A DNA stretch of 64,000 bases. It comes from Serendipita indica DSM 11827 (lineage: Eukaryota; Basidiomycota; Agaricomycetes; Sebacinales; Serendipitaceae). The notes under the pieces are model-generated. The model saw nothing but the letters and a program-made list of their open reading frames with translations, was not told the origin of the DNA and did not search any database. The position numbers and the translations under genes are program-made. The DNA lies in the NCBI GenBank assembly GCA_910890315.1, contig CAJVGD010000013.1:62001-126000 (forward strand), given 5' to 3'. Every line of letters starts with the position of its first letter. The stretch's first letter is position 1. This document shows, piece by piece, positions 43,441 through 53,911 of the stretch.

Positions 43441-44823
43441 TCAAAAGATCTTTTCATCGCGTACATTGAATCGAGTCGTTATCAGAGGCTGCATACCCAT
43501 CTCGGCGCGCCGGTCGGCCACCATCCGCATCTTTGACATCCAACTCTTGATCACGTCCTCATTATTCATTGGCGTGGTTATGACCAAGTGTTTCAACTGA
43601 GGCAAGATTGGTTTAGCCAATGCCGGTATAAGGTCCTTGTCGACCCCACTCGAAAAAAAGGATTCGATATGGAGTTCCTGGACATGTTTAAACGGTGAAA
43701 TACTATCCTCCGAGTCCTCCACGACCGAGAGGACGGTGCAAAACGAGCTCAAGTATGTCATACGGAGAATGCTGGGTCGAAGGCGCGTAAGCGCATACTT
43801 TGATTGATATTCGTTCACCTTCGAATTGCTCTCTAACACGAGTTGGTGTAGATTTGGTGCGTCAATTGACAACAGGTCTTCCTAGACCCCGCAGAGTGTC
43901 AAATGTACCAGACATGGAAGCAAAAGTGGCGGGTTTTCAGCTTCGTTATGGCCAGAATTTAGTGACATTATAGACGGCCGGAGAACCGTTAGACGTGTGA
44001 TGCGCTTTAAGACAAAGGGTGGTAGTAGACCGACAAGTGATCCTGGTGCCTCAAGTGTCGTGAGATTTGGCAAGATGGTGTTTTTGGGTACGTAGAACGC
44101 TGTCAATGGAACCCTTCTGCGTAGTATAGGCGGGATACGCAAGCTCAGCTCCTCCACGTTGCCCAACAAGGGCAAGAGCTTGCCGAACAACTTTTGGATC
44201 CTTGTACTGACGTACAGTCTCTTCAACTGACCCAAAATACTCCCAAATTTGATGATCGTGGTAGTCCTCAGCTGCATCACTTTGAGAGATATGAGCGGAC
44301 ATCCTCTGTCGATACGGGCGAGCATAGTGGAGGTAACGCCGTTAGCCGGGTTGATGATTTCGAGATGGGTAAGGGCGTAAAAGGGTGGGAATAGGTGTAC
44401 CCATCGAGCTTTGTTACATCGGAGATCCAGGTGCAATTTGGTGCATTGCCGCGAAAACGTCGTCCAGAGCTCGAATCCTGGGCTAGATTCCAGCGGTAAA
44501 GGCTCATCTTCAATTGTACTTCTCGTCATTGCAAGAGAAACGTAGGTGAACTCGAAAGTTCGTCCGTTGAGCCGCTCTATTGCGTGCACTGTGCCCATTG
44601 GGGAGGCGCACCTGGCACGAAACTCGGTATATAAGTTTGGGGACTTGGAAAGATTCTGAGCCAAGAAGAGAATCCTGCCTTTAATGACCGGCGTCTCTTT
44701 GGCGACGGCGTACCATCGTCGGCAGACGAGCTGGAGTGTCTGCGCCGGATAGGAAGCGAGTATGTAGTAGGTGAAGATGATTGCTAGGATCTCGTTTGGT
44801 AGGTGTGAGATGGGCATTGACAT
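43441..44823 (-). pseudogene. F-box protein, group A, copy 2, with one internal stop
   Basis: Homologous to copy 1 throughout. It starts MSMPISHLPNEILAIIFTYY. One in-frame TAG at 43882-43884 takes the place of the Trp in the VWQVLLSID block of copy 1; the same frame continues to 43441 with LLSIDAPNLHQLVLESN and the family C-terminus. The stop is a different one from that of copy 1 but lies only about 14 codons before the matching place. A 313-aa truncated product is possible. Confidence 0.82.
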
Positions 44824-45335
44824 GACAGTAAACGACAGGGCTTGGAATGTCCTGTAAGAGGAATTGTTAGGAGAGTTACAGTTGAACTACGAGTTCATTA
44901 CCTTTCTATTGAATGAATCTTATGCTAAGCTAATAATTCCTCTGGTTCTGATCCAAGTCAGGTCCAACTCTGTTGGTCGTGTTGATATTTGACTAAGCGC
45001 TGAGATAAGGATTCCCCGCCGAACTGAATAAATACAGCAACGTTCATTGAGACATTGGTTCAGTTTTCTTGCACACCTTCCGTCTCCGTTTCGACTTCTC
45101 CAATCCCTCATCAGGAGCCCCATACTCTGCCCACCCGTTTTATACATAGGGTAGGTGGCCCAATTTGGGTATGTTGACTACCTAGCTCACGAGTTATACT
45201 CGAATCATGAATGCGATCTCTCTTTTCGAAGTCTGGTTAGCTATAGAGAGCTTGGAATACACGGCTCTAACACTGGCAATCCTTGACATTCTCAGCGAGT
45301 CAAGGCGGTTTTATTATTCAAAGCAATTGGTCCTT
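44824..45335. other. Intergenic, no gene seen
   Basis: About 510 bp between F-box copy 2 and the intact group A gene. It would hold the promoter of copy 2. Short frames only. Confidence 0.45.
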
Positions 45336-46712
45336 CTAAGCGCATCGAATCGTCTCCAGAGTCTTGATACCCAACTCTGCCCGCTGCTTGGCCGCCTTGA
45401 CCCATTTTGATCTCCATCGCTCGCTTAGGTCCTCTCTTTTCGCTGGAGGAATAGTGACCAAGTGCTTTAGCCGTGGCAGAGCAGGTCTCGCCGCCAATCT
45501 TCCATATCCAAGCGCCGCGCCAAGGGCCTCTTCGACATGTCGGGACGACGTAAACGTGACGTAGAGCTCTTCTACACAGTCAAATGGTGCAGCCGGATCG
45601 GTCCCAGTCGGCTCGATGAACAAGAGGAGGATGTATATGGATCGTAGGTTTGGCATGCGGAGGACTGTCGGTCGAAGAGGCGTAACGGTGTACGTGTTGT
45701 CGTAAAATTGATCGCTCATACCATCCTTGAGCACTAATTCGTGTAGTCGTGGGGTGTCGACGAAAAACATGTCCTTCCAGAGTCCAGAGAGTGTCAGGTG
45801 AACGAGATGTGGGAGTGAGATGGGTGAAATCTGACCCCCTCCATGGCATATCGGCTGTCCCCGTAGCTCCAGATGCGTAATCCTATTCAAGACGGACGGA
45901 GGAAGCTGCGCAACGAGTTGTCCTGGTGCTTCGAGGGTACCAAGGTTGGGCAACAGATCCTGAGAAGCCAACGGAGTCATGGCTTCTCGAATGTTCACGT
46001 CTGGTACCGGCGGAGACACCCACGTCCAGTCTTGCAACGCGCCCATCAATGGCAAGAGTTTGTCCAACGGGACCAAGAATCTCCTGCTGTCCGTCTCGAC
46101 ATGTAGTCTCTTCAGTCCACCCAACACCCTTGCAAACTCGAGAATTTCTGCACTCTTCTCGCCGACGACTTTGAGTGAGACGAGTGGACAACCCTTGTCG
46201 AGATTGACGCGGGCGAGCATGGCAGTAATGACGCCTTTAAACGCGTTGACGATTTCGAGATGGGTGAGTGCGTAGAAAAACGGGAAATGGTGCAACCACC
46301 GGACCTTGTCGAAATGGAGATGGAGGTGTAATTTTGTACATTGCCGCGAAAACACGCGCCAGGGATCCAGGTTTGAACTATATTCGGTCGGTAAGGGTGC
46401 GAGGGCGAGTTCGCTGGACTCCATTCGAAGAGAGTTGTACGTAAACTCGAACCAGCCGCCTCTCAGACGGTCAATCGCCTCCACTGTCTGCGATGGCGAG
46501 GCGCATTTGGCCAGGAATTCTGGGTATATGTGCGGTGATCTGGAATAAAGCTGTGATAGATAGATGATTCTGCTTTTTAGGAGGACGGTCTCGTGCGCGA
46601 GGGCGAACCAGCGGCGACAGACATGTAGGAGTGTGTGTGAGGGAGAGGATGAGAGGGTGTAGTAGGTAAAGATGGACTGTAAGAGTTCGTTGGGAAGTTT
46701 TGAGATGGACAT
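45336..46712 (-). CDS. F-box protein, group A, intact
   Basis: A 458-aa single-exon protein. The F-box is at the N-terminus (MSISKLPNELLQSIFTYYTL, with VCRRWFALAHET). Irregular leucine-rich repeats follow (LTHLEIVN, LVSLKVVG, LKRLHVE, LPHLVHLTLSGLW, LPRLKHLV), the likely substrate-binding part. The full reading frame shows what copies 1 and 2 once encoded. The substrate is unknown. Its start faces the TM-2 gene across a 433-bp divergent region. Confidence 0.9.
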   Translation of the reverse strand: MSISKLPNELLQSIFTYYTLSSSPSHTLLHVCRRWFALAHETVLLKSRIIYLSQLYSRSPHIYPEFLAKCASPSQTVEAIDRLRGGWFEFTYNSLRMESSELALAPLPTEYSSNLDPWRVFSRQCTKLHLHLHFDKVRWLHHFPFFYALTHLEIVNAFKGVITAMLARVNLDKGCPLVSLKVVGEKSAEILEFARVLGGLKRLHVETDSRRFLVPLDKLLPLMGALQDWTWVSPPVPDVNIREAMTPLASQDLLPNLGTLEAPGQLVAQLPPSVLNRITHLELRGQPICHGGGQISPISLPHLVHLTLSGLWKDMFFVDTPRLHELVLKDGMSDQFYDNTYTVTPLRPTVLRMPNLRSIYILLLFIEPTGTDPAAPFDCVEELYVTFTSSRHVEEALGAALGYGRLAARPALPRLKHLVTIPPAKREDLSERWRSKWVKAAKQRAELGIKTLETIRCA

Positions 46713-47145
46713 TGAGATGAGAATGGGCGAAGAGGGGATATTTGAAGGGGTGGAATGCTATTCTGTAGGTGTAGACTAGGTGTATTCAGGTCTCTATGGA
46801 GAAAAGAGCATCCTGTAGATGGTACAAACTGGGTGCTGTGCTGAGAACGTGGGGTCCAAGTTGAGATTAGAGGTCATGGTTACTATTTGCAGTGCTCTCT
46901 ATTGCTTGTCGGTGTCGGTCTTTGTCGGCAACGAGCGCCAAGGGAGTCGCGGAGAGGAGACAAAACCCGATGAATATCGTGTTGGATAGCGAACGGAATC
47001 CGTGCGACAGACGGGCGACAGACGGCGATTGGACTTCGGTCAGTCGGGAACAGCCCCCGGCGCTAAGGCCACAATGGTTATATATGTCCTTCCCACTCTC
47101 CGTCTCTTGGGTTTCACATTCCCTCTCTCTCCTCTTCCCTCCAAA
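46713..47145. other. Divergent intergenic region
   Basis: 433 bp between the group A F-box gene and the TM-2 gene, which point away from each other. A pyrimidine-rich stretch (CCCTCTCTCTCCTCTTCCCTCC) lies just before the TM-2 start. No gene supported. Confidence 0.5.
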
Positions 47146-48301
47146 ATGTCTAGCAGTGTCACGTGTGACTATGTCCAGGCCTCGTATGTCTTTATGAAAC
47201 ACAAAGACTTGGACTGATCGATCAACTAGATGGGAGGTAAATGCAGCAGGTCAAGACGCATGTGTCCAATATGCATCCCTCATTGGCCTCTGCGATAGCT
47301 CGTTTACCATTGCTGGTGTCCAAAACACGTCGGCACCCTACACTCCCCCTCAAGGCGCTGGATCCCATTGTGGATGTAACACTGTCGCCTACAACCTCAT
47401 GGCAGCCTGTGGATGGTGTCAAAAGGATATCGAAGTCAGCTGGTGGCTCACCCTCGATCAATGGGCCGGAAACTGCACGACTGCCAACGGAGGTGCAGAG
47501 TTTACAGAAGATATCCCAGACACTGTCAACACGACCAGTTTGACTATCCCCAACTGGGCTTTGATGCCACCCGTGTTGGATACCTGGAGTCCTGCCCAGG
47601 CCAGCGCCGTCGCAGCAGCCGCAACAGCGACATCCACCTCGAGCTCGAATTCGCGTGCATCTTCCTCGACGAGTAGCAGAGGAATCCTAGGTGGAAACGT
47701 CAATCTCGCCTACACCACTGCCCGCCCTGTCACCGTCGGATCTTCAAACGGAAACTACTACGGCAGCAACACATACACCTACTACGACCCCAAGATTGGC
47801 CTCATCGTCGCCATCCTCATCTTTGCTCTCTACGGTCTCGGTGCCATCATCTTTGCCATTTGCTATTGCGTCCGCCAAAAGAGACGCAAGGCATGGTACG
47901 GTCCCATGGCCAAATACTACCGCGAACTCAAACTCGGTGGACCCTCGCATTACCCTATGAACGCGTCGTACAATACGCCCTACACACCACCAACGCACTA
48001 CCAGGACCCATCGCATTCGTACCCTCCTCATCCGGCACATGGTCAAGGCGGCGCTACGACGCCGTTGATGCACAACAATGACCACGATCACGACGACTCT
48101 GTACACAATACAAACCCGTTCAATACCCCCTATGCCTCGACCTATTCCAGTCATGTACCACCCCCAGACGCCTCCTATGCTCAAGGAGGGTTGGGTTACC
48201 AAACTCAGGGCATGTATGGAGGCCAATCGAATCCCTATGGTCCACCGGCGGGTCCACCACCGCCCTCTGGTCCATACAAGGGACACGCAGAGGCATACTA
48301 G
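47146..48301 (+). CDS. Single-pass membrane protein with Cys-rich extracellular domain (TM-2)
   Basis: Two exons, 47146-47183 and 47230-48301, join to 369 aa. The start MSSSVTCDYVQAS matches MTSNAVCDYADA of TM-1; an in-frame upstream Met at 47073 would add 24 residues but has no match there. Order: WEVNAAGQDACVQYASLIGLC, CGCNTVAYNLMAACGWCQ, WWLTLDQWAGNC, a Ser/Ala-rich stalk, then one membrane span (IGLIVAILIFALYGLGAIIF) and a basic stop RQKRRKAWYGPMAKYY. The tail is rich in Pro, Tyr, His and Gly, with His/Asp and NPF motifs (TNPFNTPY), and ends HAEAY. NPF-type motifs often bind EH-domain endocytosis proteins. Function unknown. Confidence 0.82.
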
Positions 48302-48384
48302 GACTTGGAGTTTTTAGGATCTTGGGATATATGGACTCTTTCTACATGATGTACATGAGAGCAGACGGAATTCGATTTCATTCT

Positions 48385-49605
48385 CTAATCGTACAAATGG
48401 TCAACTGCGAGACCTACACCATCCGCGTCGAAAATGGGCACGCTCATCGAGTAGAGCGGTGCAAAGATACGTCTCATTGCGTGCGACCGCATCTGTTGGG
48501 CCTCGTGGATAAACTCTGCCCACGTGAGTGGGATCCGAAGCGACTTGAACGGTCGACGGGATAGAAAGAGCGCCACGAGACACTTTAACATATCCCCACA
48601 CTTTCTTTCTATTCCATAGATCACCAACGTATCCACCTTTCCACACTCTGCCCATTGGCTCTCTAAAAGCCCGATTGTACACCTCGTAAAGTGCGCGCCA
48701 GTCCCGTACAACTGCAGTCGCGGGAGAAGAGGGATGAGTTCAAACAAGACAAAGGGCATGTTTTGATAGCCGAGCAAGACGAGGTCTGTGAGCTTGCTGG
48801 AAAAGGAGACGATAAAGTTGTGGATCTCTGGGGGGAGTGTGTCAGAGGAACAATGATAGGTGATAACGAGCTTTGTCAAGCGAGGAAGTTTGAGCGGAAT
48901 CCCCACTTTGTCGATATGTTGAAGCTCAATATCTAGAAAGCAAACCTTTGGCAGATGAATAAGAGGAATACCGGGTGTCAAGAACACTTGTCGGAGATGC
49001 AAATGCGTCAGGTTGTCGAGGAGATATCTGCAGACTCCTACGCTCTCATGGAGTGCCGGTAAGTAGATGGAAAGGGACTGCAGCGGCGGTCTCCCCTCGC
49101 ATAATCCCGGAATCATCTGGAGTGGGAAATTCCACGCGTTTAACACCCGAACGTTCCGCAGCGTCTGTTGCCCATTATCCTCTGGTGCCGACATACTTTG
49201 CTGAAACAAGGCCATCCTTTGAGCCATTAGTGCTCGCCAGGGTTCGTAAACCCCCTTTTCGTCGCTCCTTGAACTGGACTCGCACACCCAGACGGCTTCA
49301 AGATCCAACCTTGCCGCGGAGGAAACGTACGGCGAGTCAAAACGCGCACTGGTCACATCCTGTACGGCAACATCGTTTCGAATCGATAGAGACTGAAGAG
49401 CCGTGTTCCACGCCTGGCATACGAGTCGTAGGCGGGTCCGGATATATTGTACACGTTGATATTCTACATATGTAATGCATCCGTGTTGGAATACTTTGTG
49501 CAAGGTGATGATGGACGCATCTGGACGTGGGAAAAGCCAGCTATCGAGAACGTATTCGAAGATGGCGATCCAGAGCTCGATGGGGAGCCTTTGAGTGAGC
49601 GACAT
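48385..49605 (-). CDS. F-box protein, group B
   Basis: A 406-aa single-exon protein. The N-terminus MSLTQRLPIELWIAIFEYVL is an F-box, followed by LRLVCQAWNTAL. Leucine-rich segments follow (LTHLHLRQVFL, LPKVCFLDIEL, LPRLTKLVITY, LTDLVLLGY, LPRLQLYGTG). It is a paralog of the next gene, 49850-51055, with matching F-box and TRxRLVC blocks and the same length. No break is seen. Probable substrate receptor of an SCF ligase; target unknown. Confidence 0.88.
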   Translation of the reverse strand: MSLTQRLPIELWIAIFEYVLDSWLFPRPDASIITLHKVFQHGCITYVEYQRVQYIRTRLRLVCQAWNTALQSLSIRNDVAVQDVTSARFDSPYVSSAARLDLEAVWVCESSSRSDEKGVYEPWRALMAQRMALFQQSMSAPEDNGQQTLRNVRVLNAWNFPLQMIPGLCEGRPPLQSLSIYLPALHESVGVCRYLLDNLTHLHLRQVFLTPGIPLIHLPKVCFLDIELQHIDKVGIPLKLPRLTKLVITYHCSSDTLPPEIHNFIVSFSSKLTDLVLLGYQNMPFVLFELIPLLPRLQLYGTGAHFTRCTIGLLESQWAECGKVDTLVIYGIERKCGDMLKCLVALFLSRRPFKSLRIPLTWAEFIHEAQQMRSHAMRRIFAPLYSMSVPIFDADGVGLAVDHLYD

Positions 49606-49849
49606 ACGAATCGGATAGACTGTCTGGTCTTAAGACGCGAGTGATATCCAAGACGAGGAGAACCTTTCTTGACGCAAACAGTGGTCAGGTCCAAGCCTAT
49701 CACGCCCTTGGCGGCCGGAAAGGACTAGGAATCTTCAAGCCTATGTACACAGAGAAGTACTATGACCGTGTCCAAGGCAGCAAATGAGCACAGGGCGCAA
49801 GGGTAGCCTTTGACACAGCTAATTATATTATTTCTTTAGCTCCCTGCCT

Positions 49850-51055
49850 TCACATAGCCGCCAGTTCCAGACGTACACCTTCTCCATCAAGGATCGGTAC
49901 GTTCAGTCGAAAAAGATCTTGTAGGTTCATCGCCAAAAAATTAAGATAACTTGAAGCATGAATCTCGTCGGATGTCATGGGGAGCTGGAGTACTTTAAAC
50001 GGTCCAGTAATGAATAGATCGTACCAGACCGCCCCTGGAAAGACTTGTCCTTCTCCAAATATCTCCTCCTCCACTCCGTAGAGAAGAAGAGTTTGTACAG
50101 TATTCTTGACATCCTTGAGTTGCCAATTCAGGTCGATGCCATAGGACATCATGAACTGAGTCCCAGCCCCGTAAAGTCGCAGCAGGGGCAATTTCCGGAT
50201 AATGTCCAAATAGCAATAATATAATTCCGGCTCACCGAGCAGGATAAGATCAGTGAGAGTCTCATGAAAGGAGACGATGAATTCTTGAACTGGTGCTGGC
50301 ATGAGTGCAGGTCCCCATTTTGCGGTGATCATCAGTTTGCTCAGATTTGGGAGGTGGAGTATGCTGAGTGGGAGTACGTGTACGCTAAGGCCGAGTTCAA
50401 CCTCGAGGTATACGACATTTGGGAGTTGGATGTTCGAGTTATACCGGATAGAAGTGATCTCTTGCAATCGAAGGTGCGTAATGGTCCTAAGAGAGGGGTT
50501 GAACTTTCTTGCGGCAGTACACAAGGGCCAGAGATTTGTTGAGAGACTGATAATTGGGGACTCAGTCTTATACATATCTAGTATATAATCCAGGTTATCA
50601 CCCGCAAAGAGAACGCGGGCATCTAAGCGACATATCGGCACACCGTGTTCGACAGGGACGATCTTCTGACTCATCAGAGTAAGCCATGTGTCACAGATTC
50701 TTCCTGATACCAAAGGTGGGCGACAACTACATTTCCATCCGATACCAAGGTCGAGGCGTGCTGATTTTGACACGTATTCTGAAGCAAGTCTCGTAATATC
50801 TGTCGCCCTTTGGACGGCAGTATCCCTGCAAGGAAGCATAGATACCACAATAGTATTCCATAAGCGACATACGAGCCGAATTCGCGTACAGGCGCGCTGA
50901 CACCTTCGGTATTCGTTATAGGCGCTGCAACCGCGTTGGAAGAGTTTCGATAATCTGACAATATCAGTATCGTGCTGAGCAAAGAGCCATGTATCAAGGG
51001 CCATATTGAAGATAGGGATCCAGAGTTCGACTGGAAGGTCTTGATTGGAAGACAT
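49850..51055 (-). CDS. F-box protein, group B
   Basis: A 401-aa single-exon protein starting MSSNQDLPVELWIPIFNMAL (F-box), with TRIRLVCRLWN soon after. The body matches 48385-49605: a shared VEYLEVEL-type strand (VVYLEVEL), LSKLMITA, LTDLILLGEPE, LPLLRLYGAG and a C-terminal VPILDGEGVRL against VPIFDADGVGL. The two genes are a tandem pair on the same strand, about 240 bp apart. Confidence 0.88.
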   Translation of the reverse strand: MSSNQDLPVELWIPIFNMALDTWLFAQHDTDIVRLSKLFQRGCSAYNEYRRCQRACTRIRLVCRLWNTIVVSMLPCRDTAVQRATDITRLASEYVSKSARLDLGIGWKCSCRPPLVSGRICDTWLTLMSQKIVPVEHGVPICRLDARVLFAGDNLDYILDMYKTESPIISLSTNLWPLCTAARKFNPSLRTITHLRLQEITSIRYNSNIQLPNVVYLEVELGLSVHVLPLSILHLPNLSKLMITAKWGPALMPAPVQEFIVSFHETLTDLILLGEPELYYCYLDIIRKLPLLRLYGAGTQFMMSYGIDLNWQLKDVKNTVQTLLLYGVEEEIFGEGQVFPGAVWYDLFITGPFKVLQLPMTSDEIHASSYLNFLAMNLQDLFRLNVPILDGEGVRLELAAM

Positions 51056-51460
51056 TGTACAATAATATGGCGCGGAAAAGATACTGGTGAGTCAAAATAT
51101 GTCTCTTTAACCTTGAGGATAAAAATGTGATCGCTTAATGTTGGGAGTCTAGATAATCGCTTCGGTGGTCAAGTCCAAACTGTGGGATTACTATCCGGAA
51201 TGTGAGCCAAGAAGCATTGAGAAGTTTGCCCTAGTCCTGATGCGATACAAATATTTGCCTGGAGGTTTGGGGTTTATTTTTCTTTGCTCGTATGACCCAT
51301 CTCAAGTCTCAAGTGCCCAACAGGACGTAGGACGAGGTGGCTTAACCAAGTAACAGGCTCTCGGCCGACGACTGATAGAAGGATATTTCAGACTCTATCA
51401 AACCAAGGTGTCAAAAGATGCGAGTGAATTCAAATTACGAGTCTATAGAAAGAGGGAGCA
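51056..51460. other. Intergenic, no gene seen
   Basis: About 400 bp upstream of the group B F-box gene and downstream of the small dsRNA-binding-like gene. Only short frames. Confidence 0.45.
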
Positions 51461-51718
51461 CTAGAGCGAGTTCTCATTTGCACTTAGCCATATGAGTGCT
51501 TTCTCTGCAGCCGCATTTGTGGCGTCCGTTTCCTTGCGAAGCTGTGAAGCGCTTGCGCGCTCAACTCCATCAAATGTCCAATGAGCCTCCCAGAACGTGT
51601 ATTTGGTCATCCCTTGCACCGGGTCGGACTTCTTACTTGTCATGACGGCGCGAGTTTGCCATCTTTTCTCTTGGAGGTATTCGTTAAGAAGTTGAGAGTA
51701 TGGCTTTGATGCGGACAT
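51461..51718 (-). CDS. Tiny dsRNA-binding-domain-like protein (85 aa)
   Basis: A single-exon protein made of one domain: helix YSQLLNEYLQEKRW, strand AVMTSKKS, strand TFWEAHWTFDGVE, and a final helix RKETDATNAAAEKALIWL. The order and the spacing of the Lys/Ala-rich end follow the dsRBM pattern. It is the partner of 37134-37367. An in-frame Met at 51730 would add four residues; the start at 51718 was preferred because it places the first helix as in the paralog. It also sits inside the F-box cluster. Confidence 0.62.
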   Translation of the reverse strand: MSASKPYSQLLNEYLQEKRWQTRAVMTSKKSDPVQGMTKYTFWEAHWTFDGVERASASQLRKETDATNAAAEKALIWLSANENSL

Positions 51719-51730
51719 TTCTCGATGCAC

Positions 51731-52360
51731 GTTTGGTGTCCGGAACCCTCGTTGAGACGTTGGTATATATACTGCATCTTTGGAGAACCGTCTCTCTCAC
51801 TCGCAGAGACAGAGGAGAGAGACAGCGTCTGCTCCTAAAGGCTGCTCCTTGGTAACTGTCCATGGCCCTCAGTAGACAGGAAGGTGTACAGCGAGGCGGT
51901 CGTTGTTTAGGTCGAGCTTGGCTTGTTGATGAGACTGTCAACGAGGAGCTGTCAGTCAAAGGTCCGCTTAATCAGAATCCAAATCATAGACGGCATTCTC
52001 TTCTCTTCTCTCTTTGTCATCTCTGCGCAATCTGGTATGAGCCGTCGAAAGCCAAGTTCCGGAGATCGCCGCTTCTCGCCTTGTTCAGTCGCACAGTGGC
52101 TATATCAAGACACCGCATCCACCAATCTCCATTCCAATTGCCAATATCAACAAAGGACATAGATAGGGAGTATATACCGCACAAGTGAGAGTCACAGTGG
52201 GTGCGAAAGTTTAGTGCAGTTCGTTTTGACTTGATACTACTCCGAATGAGATTGCATGTTTATCGCCTAGGTACCATAAACAAAGCTGCACCTTAAGCCA
52301 AAACAGGTGAGTATAGGCTTTGAGGAGACGAGTGGAACGTAAAACAATCTATTTCAGCTT
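51731..52360. other. Intergenic, no gene seen
   Basis: About 630 bp between the small dsRNA-binding-like gene and the group C F-box gene. Frames seen here lack protein-like composition. Confidence 0.45.
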
Positions 52361-53809
52361 TTACATGCCTCCGAGCAATTCCTTCAGTCGCTTGAATGTG
52401 TTTGACTTGCGAGCTGGCTTTGCCTGTGTCATATTCCCATCATAACCCAATGTTTCTGTGCTTAAATCGCGACTTACCATAGATTCCTTTAATTCATCAT
52501 CGGAACCCCATGCTATTATGTCCTCCGCAGGCTCCTCAAGGTGATATGCTCCATCCAAATCGAGAAAATGATCGTTAGCCAACATTTCTTTGCCAAGCTC
52601 TTCACCGAGACGATCGAAAACGCGGATATCGATCGAGTTCAAATACCTAAATCTCTCCATATTTCTTGATATTGCGGCTGCGGTATCTTTAACTCCTCCA
52701 ATAGCCTCTCTGAGCTCGCTCCAGGAATCTGATAGCATAAGCCGATCGACGTAGCGGGTGCCCTGAGTAGCCACGCAGAGTCGAAGTTGCTCTGCAAAGA
52801 TCCTTGGAAGCGAGTGAACCTCGGCCAAACTCATTCCCGTAGTGAGAACTGTAATGGGTCGAGGATCCACGTCGGTGTCCACGTCGGTGTCCACGTGCTC
52901 GGATACCGGCGTTGCTAGCTGTCCGAGTATGAGGGCATATGTATTGACACCGTATATCTCGAGATGAGGGAAATGTCGCAACAATGCGGGGTGAACCCGC
53001 CGTCCTTCGCGACTGACTCCAAGAGTGCTGAGAAGGCACGCAAGTGTTGAACTGTGTCGCTGAAAGAACGGAAAGAGACCTTGGTATGAGGGCTCTCGGA
53101 GTCTTCCTTGGAGGACAAGGGACCGGAGAGATGGTAATCGCCACGGGAGGGTTTCTTCATTGTCAGCGAGGCTGATGGAGCTCTCAAAGTCGATTTGAAG
53201 AAATTGAATAGAGGGAAATTCTACCGGCCCTAACGGACGGTGAATGACAAGAGCGAGGGCAAGATGGGTGAGCTGATGGAAAATTGGATGAGAGAAGGGG
53301 TGATTGTGGACATTTAAGTGAATCATAAAAGATAAGGCTTTGAGACGTGGAGCCTGGTTTAGAAGTGGATCAATCTCCACTGAGTTCTGAACGGCGTCTG
53401 TTCTCAGAACTTCGAGCGATGGCCACAAGAGCTCCTTGTGAGATTTTGGGAACCTGGGACCGAGGCATAACCACTTTGTCTGCAAGAGTGTATGATTACT
53501 CCTTTTCCAAAAGGAACCGTGGTCGTCCTCGAGGACCAGATTCTCCGAATCATGGCTGACAATTTGATAAAAGTGGCGGCATACAAGAGAGATCTTCAAA
53601 CTGAGGACATTGTTCAATATTGATAAGCGACGCGCTGCGTCTGCCTGCGAGAAAATCCGCAACTGTTCGGAAAACGAGGCCTCCTCGTTGGGAAGGAGGC
53701 CACTGCGAATAAGATAGCCGAATATACGCAGCCATATCTCGGTAGGAAATGGTGCTGGGACACCAGGCATGGTGATTGCGGCGGTTGGGTCAAAGAAGCT
53801 TGGATCCAC
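52361..53809 (-). CDS. F-box protein, group C, intact
   Basis: A 482-aa single-exon protein. F-box near residues 20-35 (PFPTEIWLRIFGYLI), then LKISLVCRHFYQIV. Leucine-rich stretches include HQLTHLALALV, FPSIQFLQIDF and LPSLRSLVLQGRL, followed by FFQRHSSTLACLL, which is matched in the other two group C genes. A short repeat DTDVDTDVD is encoded by two and a half copies of a 12-bp unit near 52870-52895. It ends with a Lys-rich tail (KPARKSNTFKRLKELLGGM). It is the only group C gene here without a break. Confidence 0.9.
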   Translation of the reverse strand: MDPSFFDPTAAITMPGVPAPFPTEIWLRIFGYLIRSGLLPNEEASFSEQLRIFSQADAARRLSILNNVLSLKISLVCRHFYQIVSHDSENLVLEDDHGSFWKRSNHTLLQTKWLCLGPRFPKSHKELLWPSLEVLRTDAVQNSVEIDPLLNQAPRLKALSFMIHLNVHNHPFSHPIFHQLTHLALALVIHRPLGPVEFPSIQFLQIDFESSISLADNEETLPWRLPSLRSLVLQGRLREPSYQGLFPFFQRHSSTLACLLSTLGVSREGRRVHPALLRHFPHLEIYGVNTYALILGQLATPVSEHVDTDVDTDVDPRPITVLTTGMSLAEVHSLPRIFAEQLRLCVATQGTRYVDRLMLSDSWSELREAIGGVKDTAAAISRNMERFRYLNSIDIRVFDRLGEELGKEMLANDHFLDLDGAYHLEEPAEDIIAWGSDDELKESMVSRDLSTETLGYDGNMTQAKPARKSNTFKRLKELLGGM

Positions 53810-53911
53810 TCAGGTCTTTGTCGAGTCCCGGGCTCTTCCGGCCTATCAAAACAGAAAGAAACCAATGCATTACAGCAGCAACTTCTCCGTGTCAGTAGAT
53901 AGCAAGTGGCT

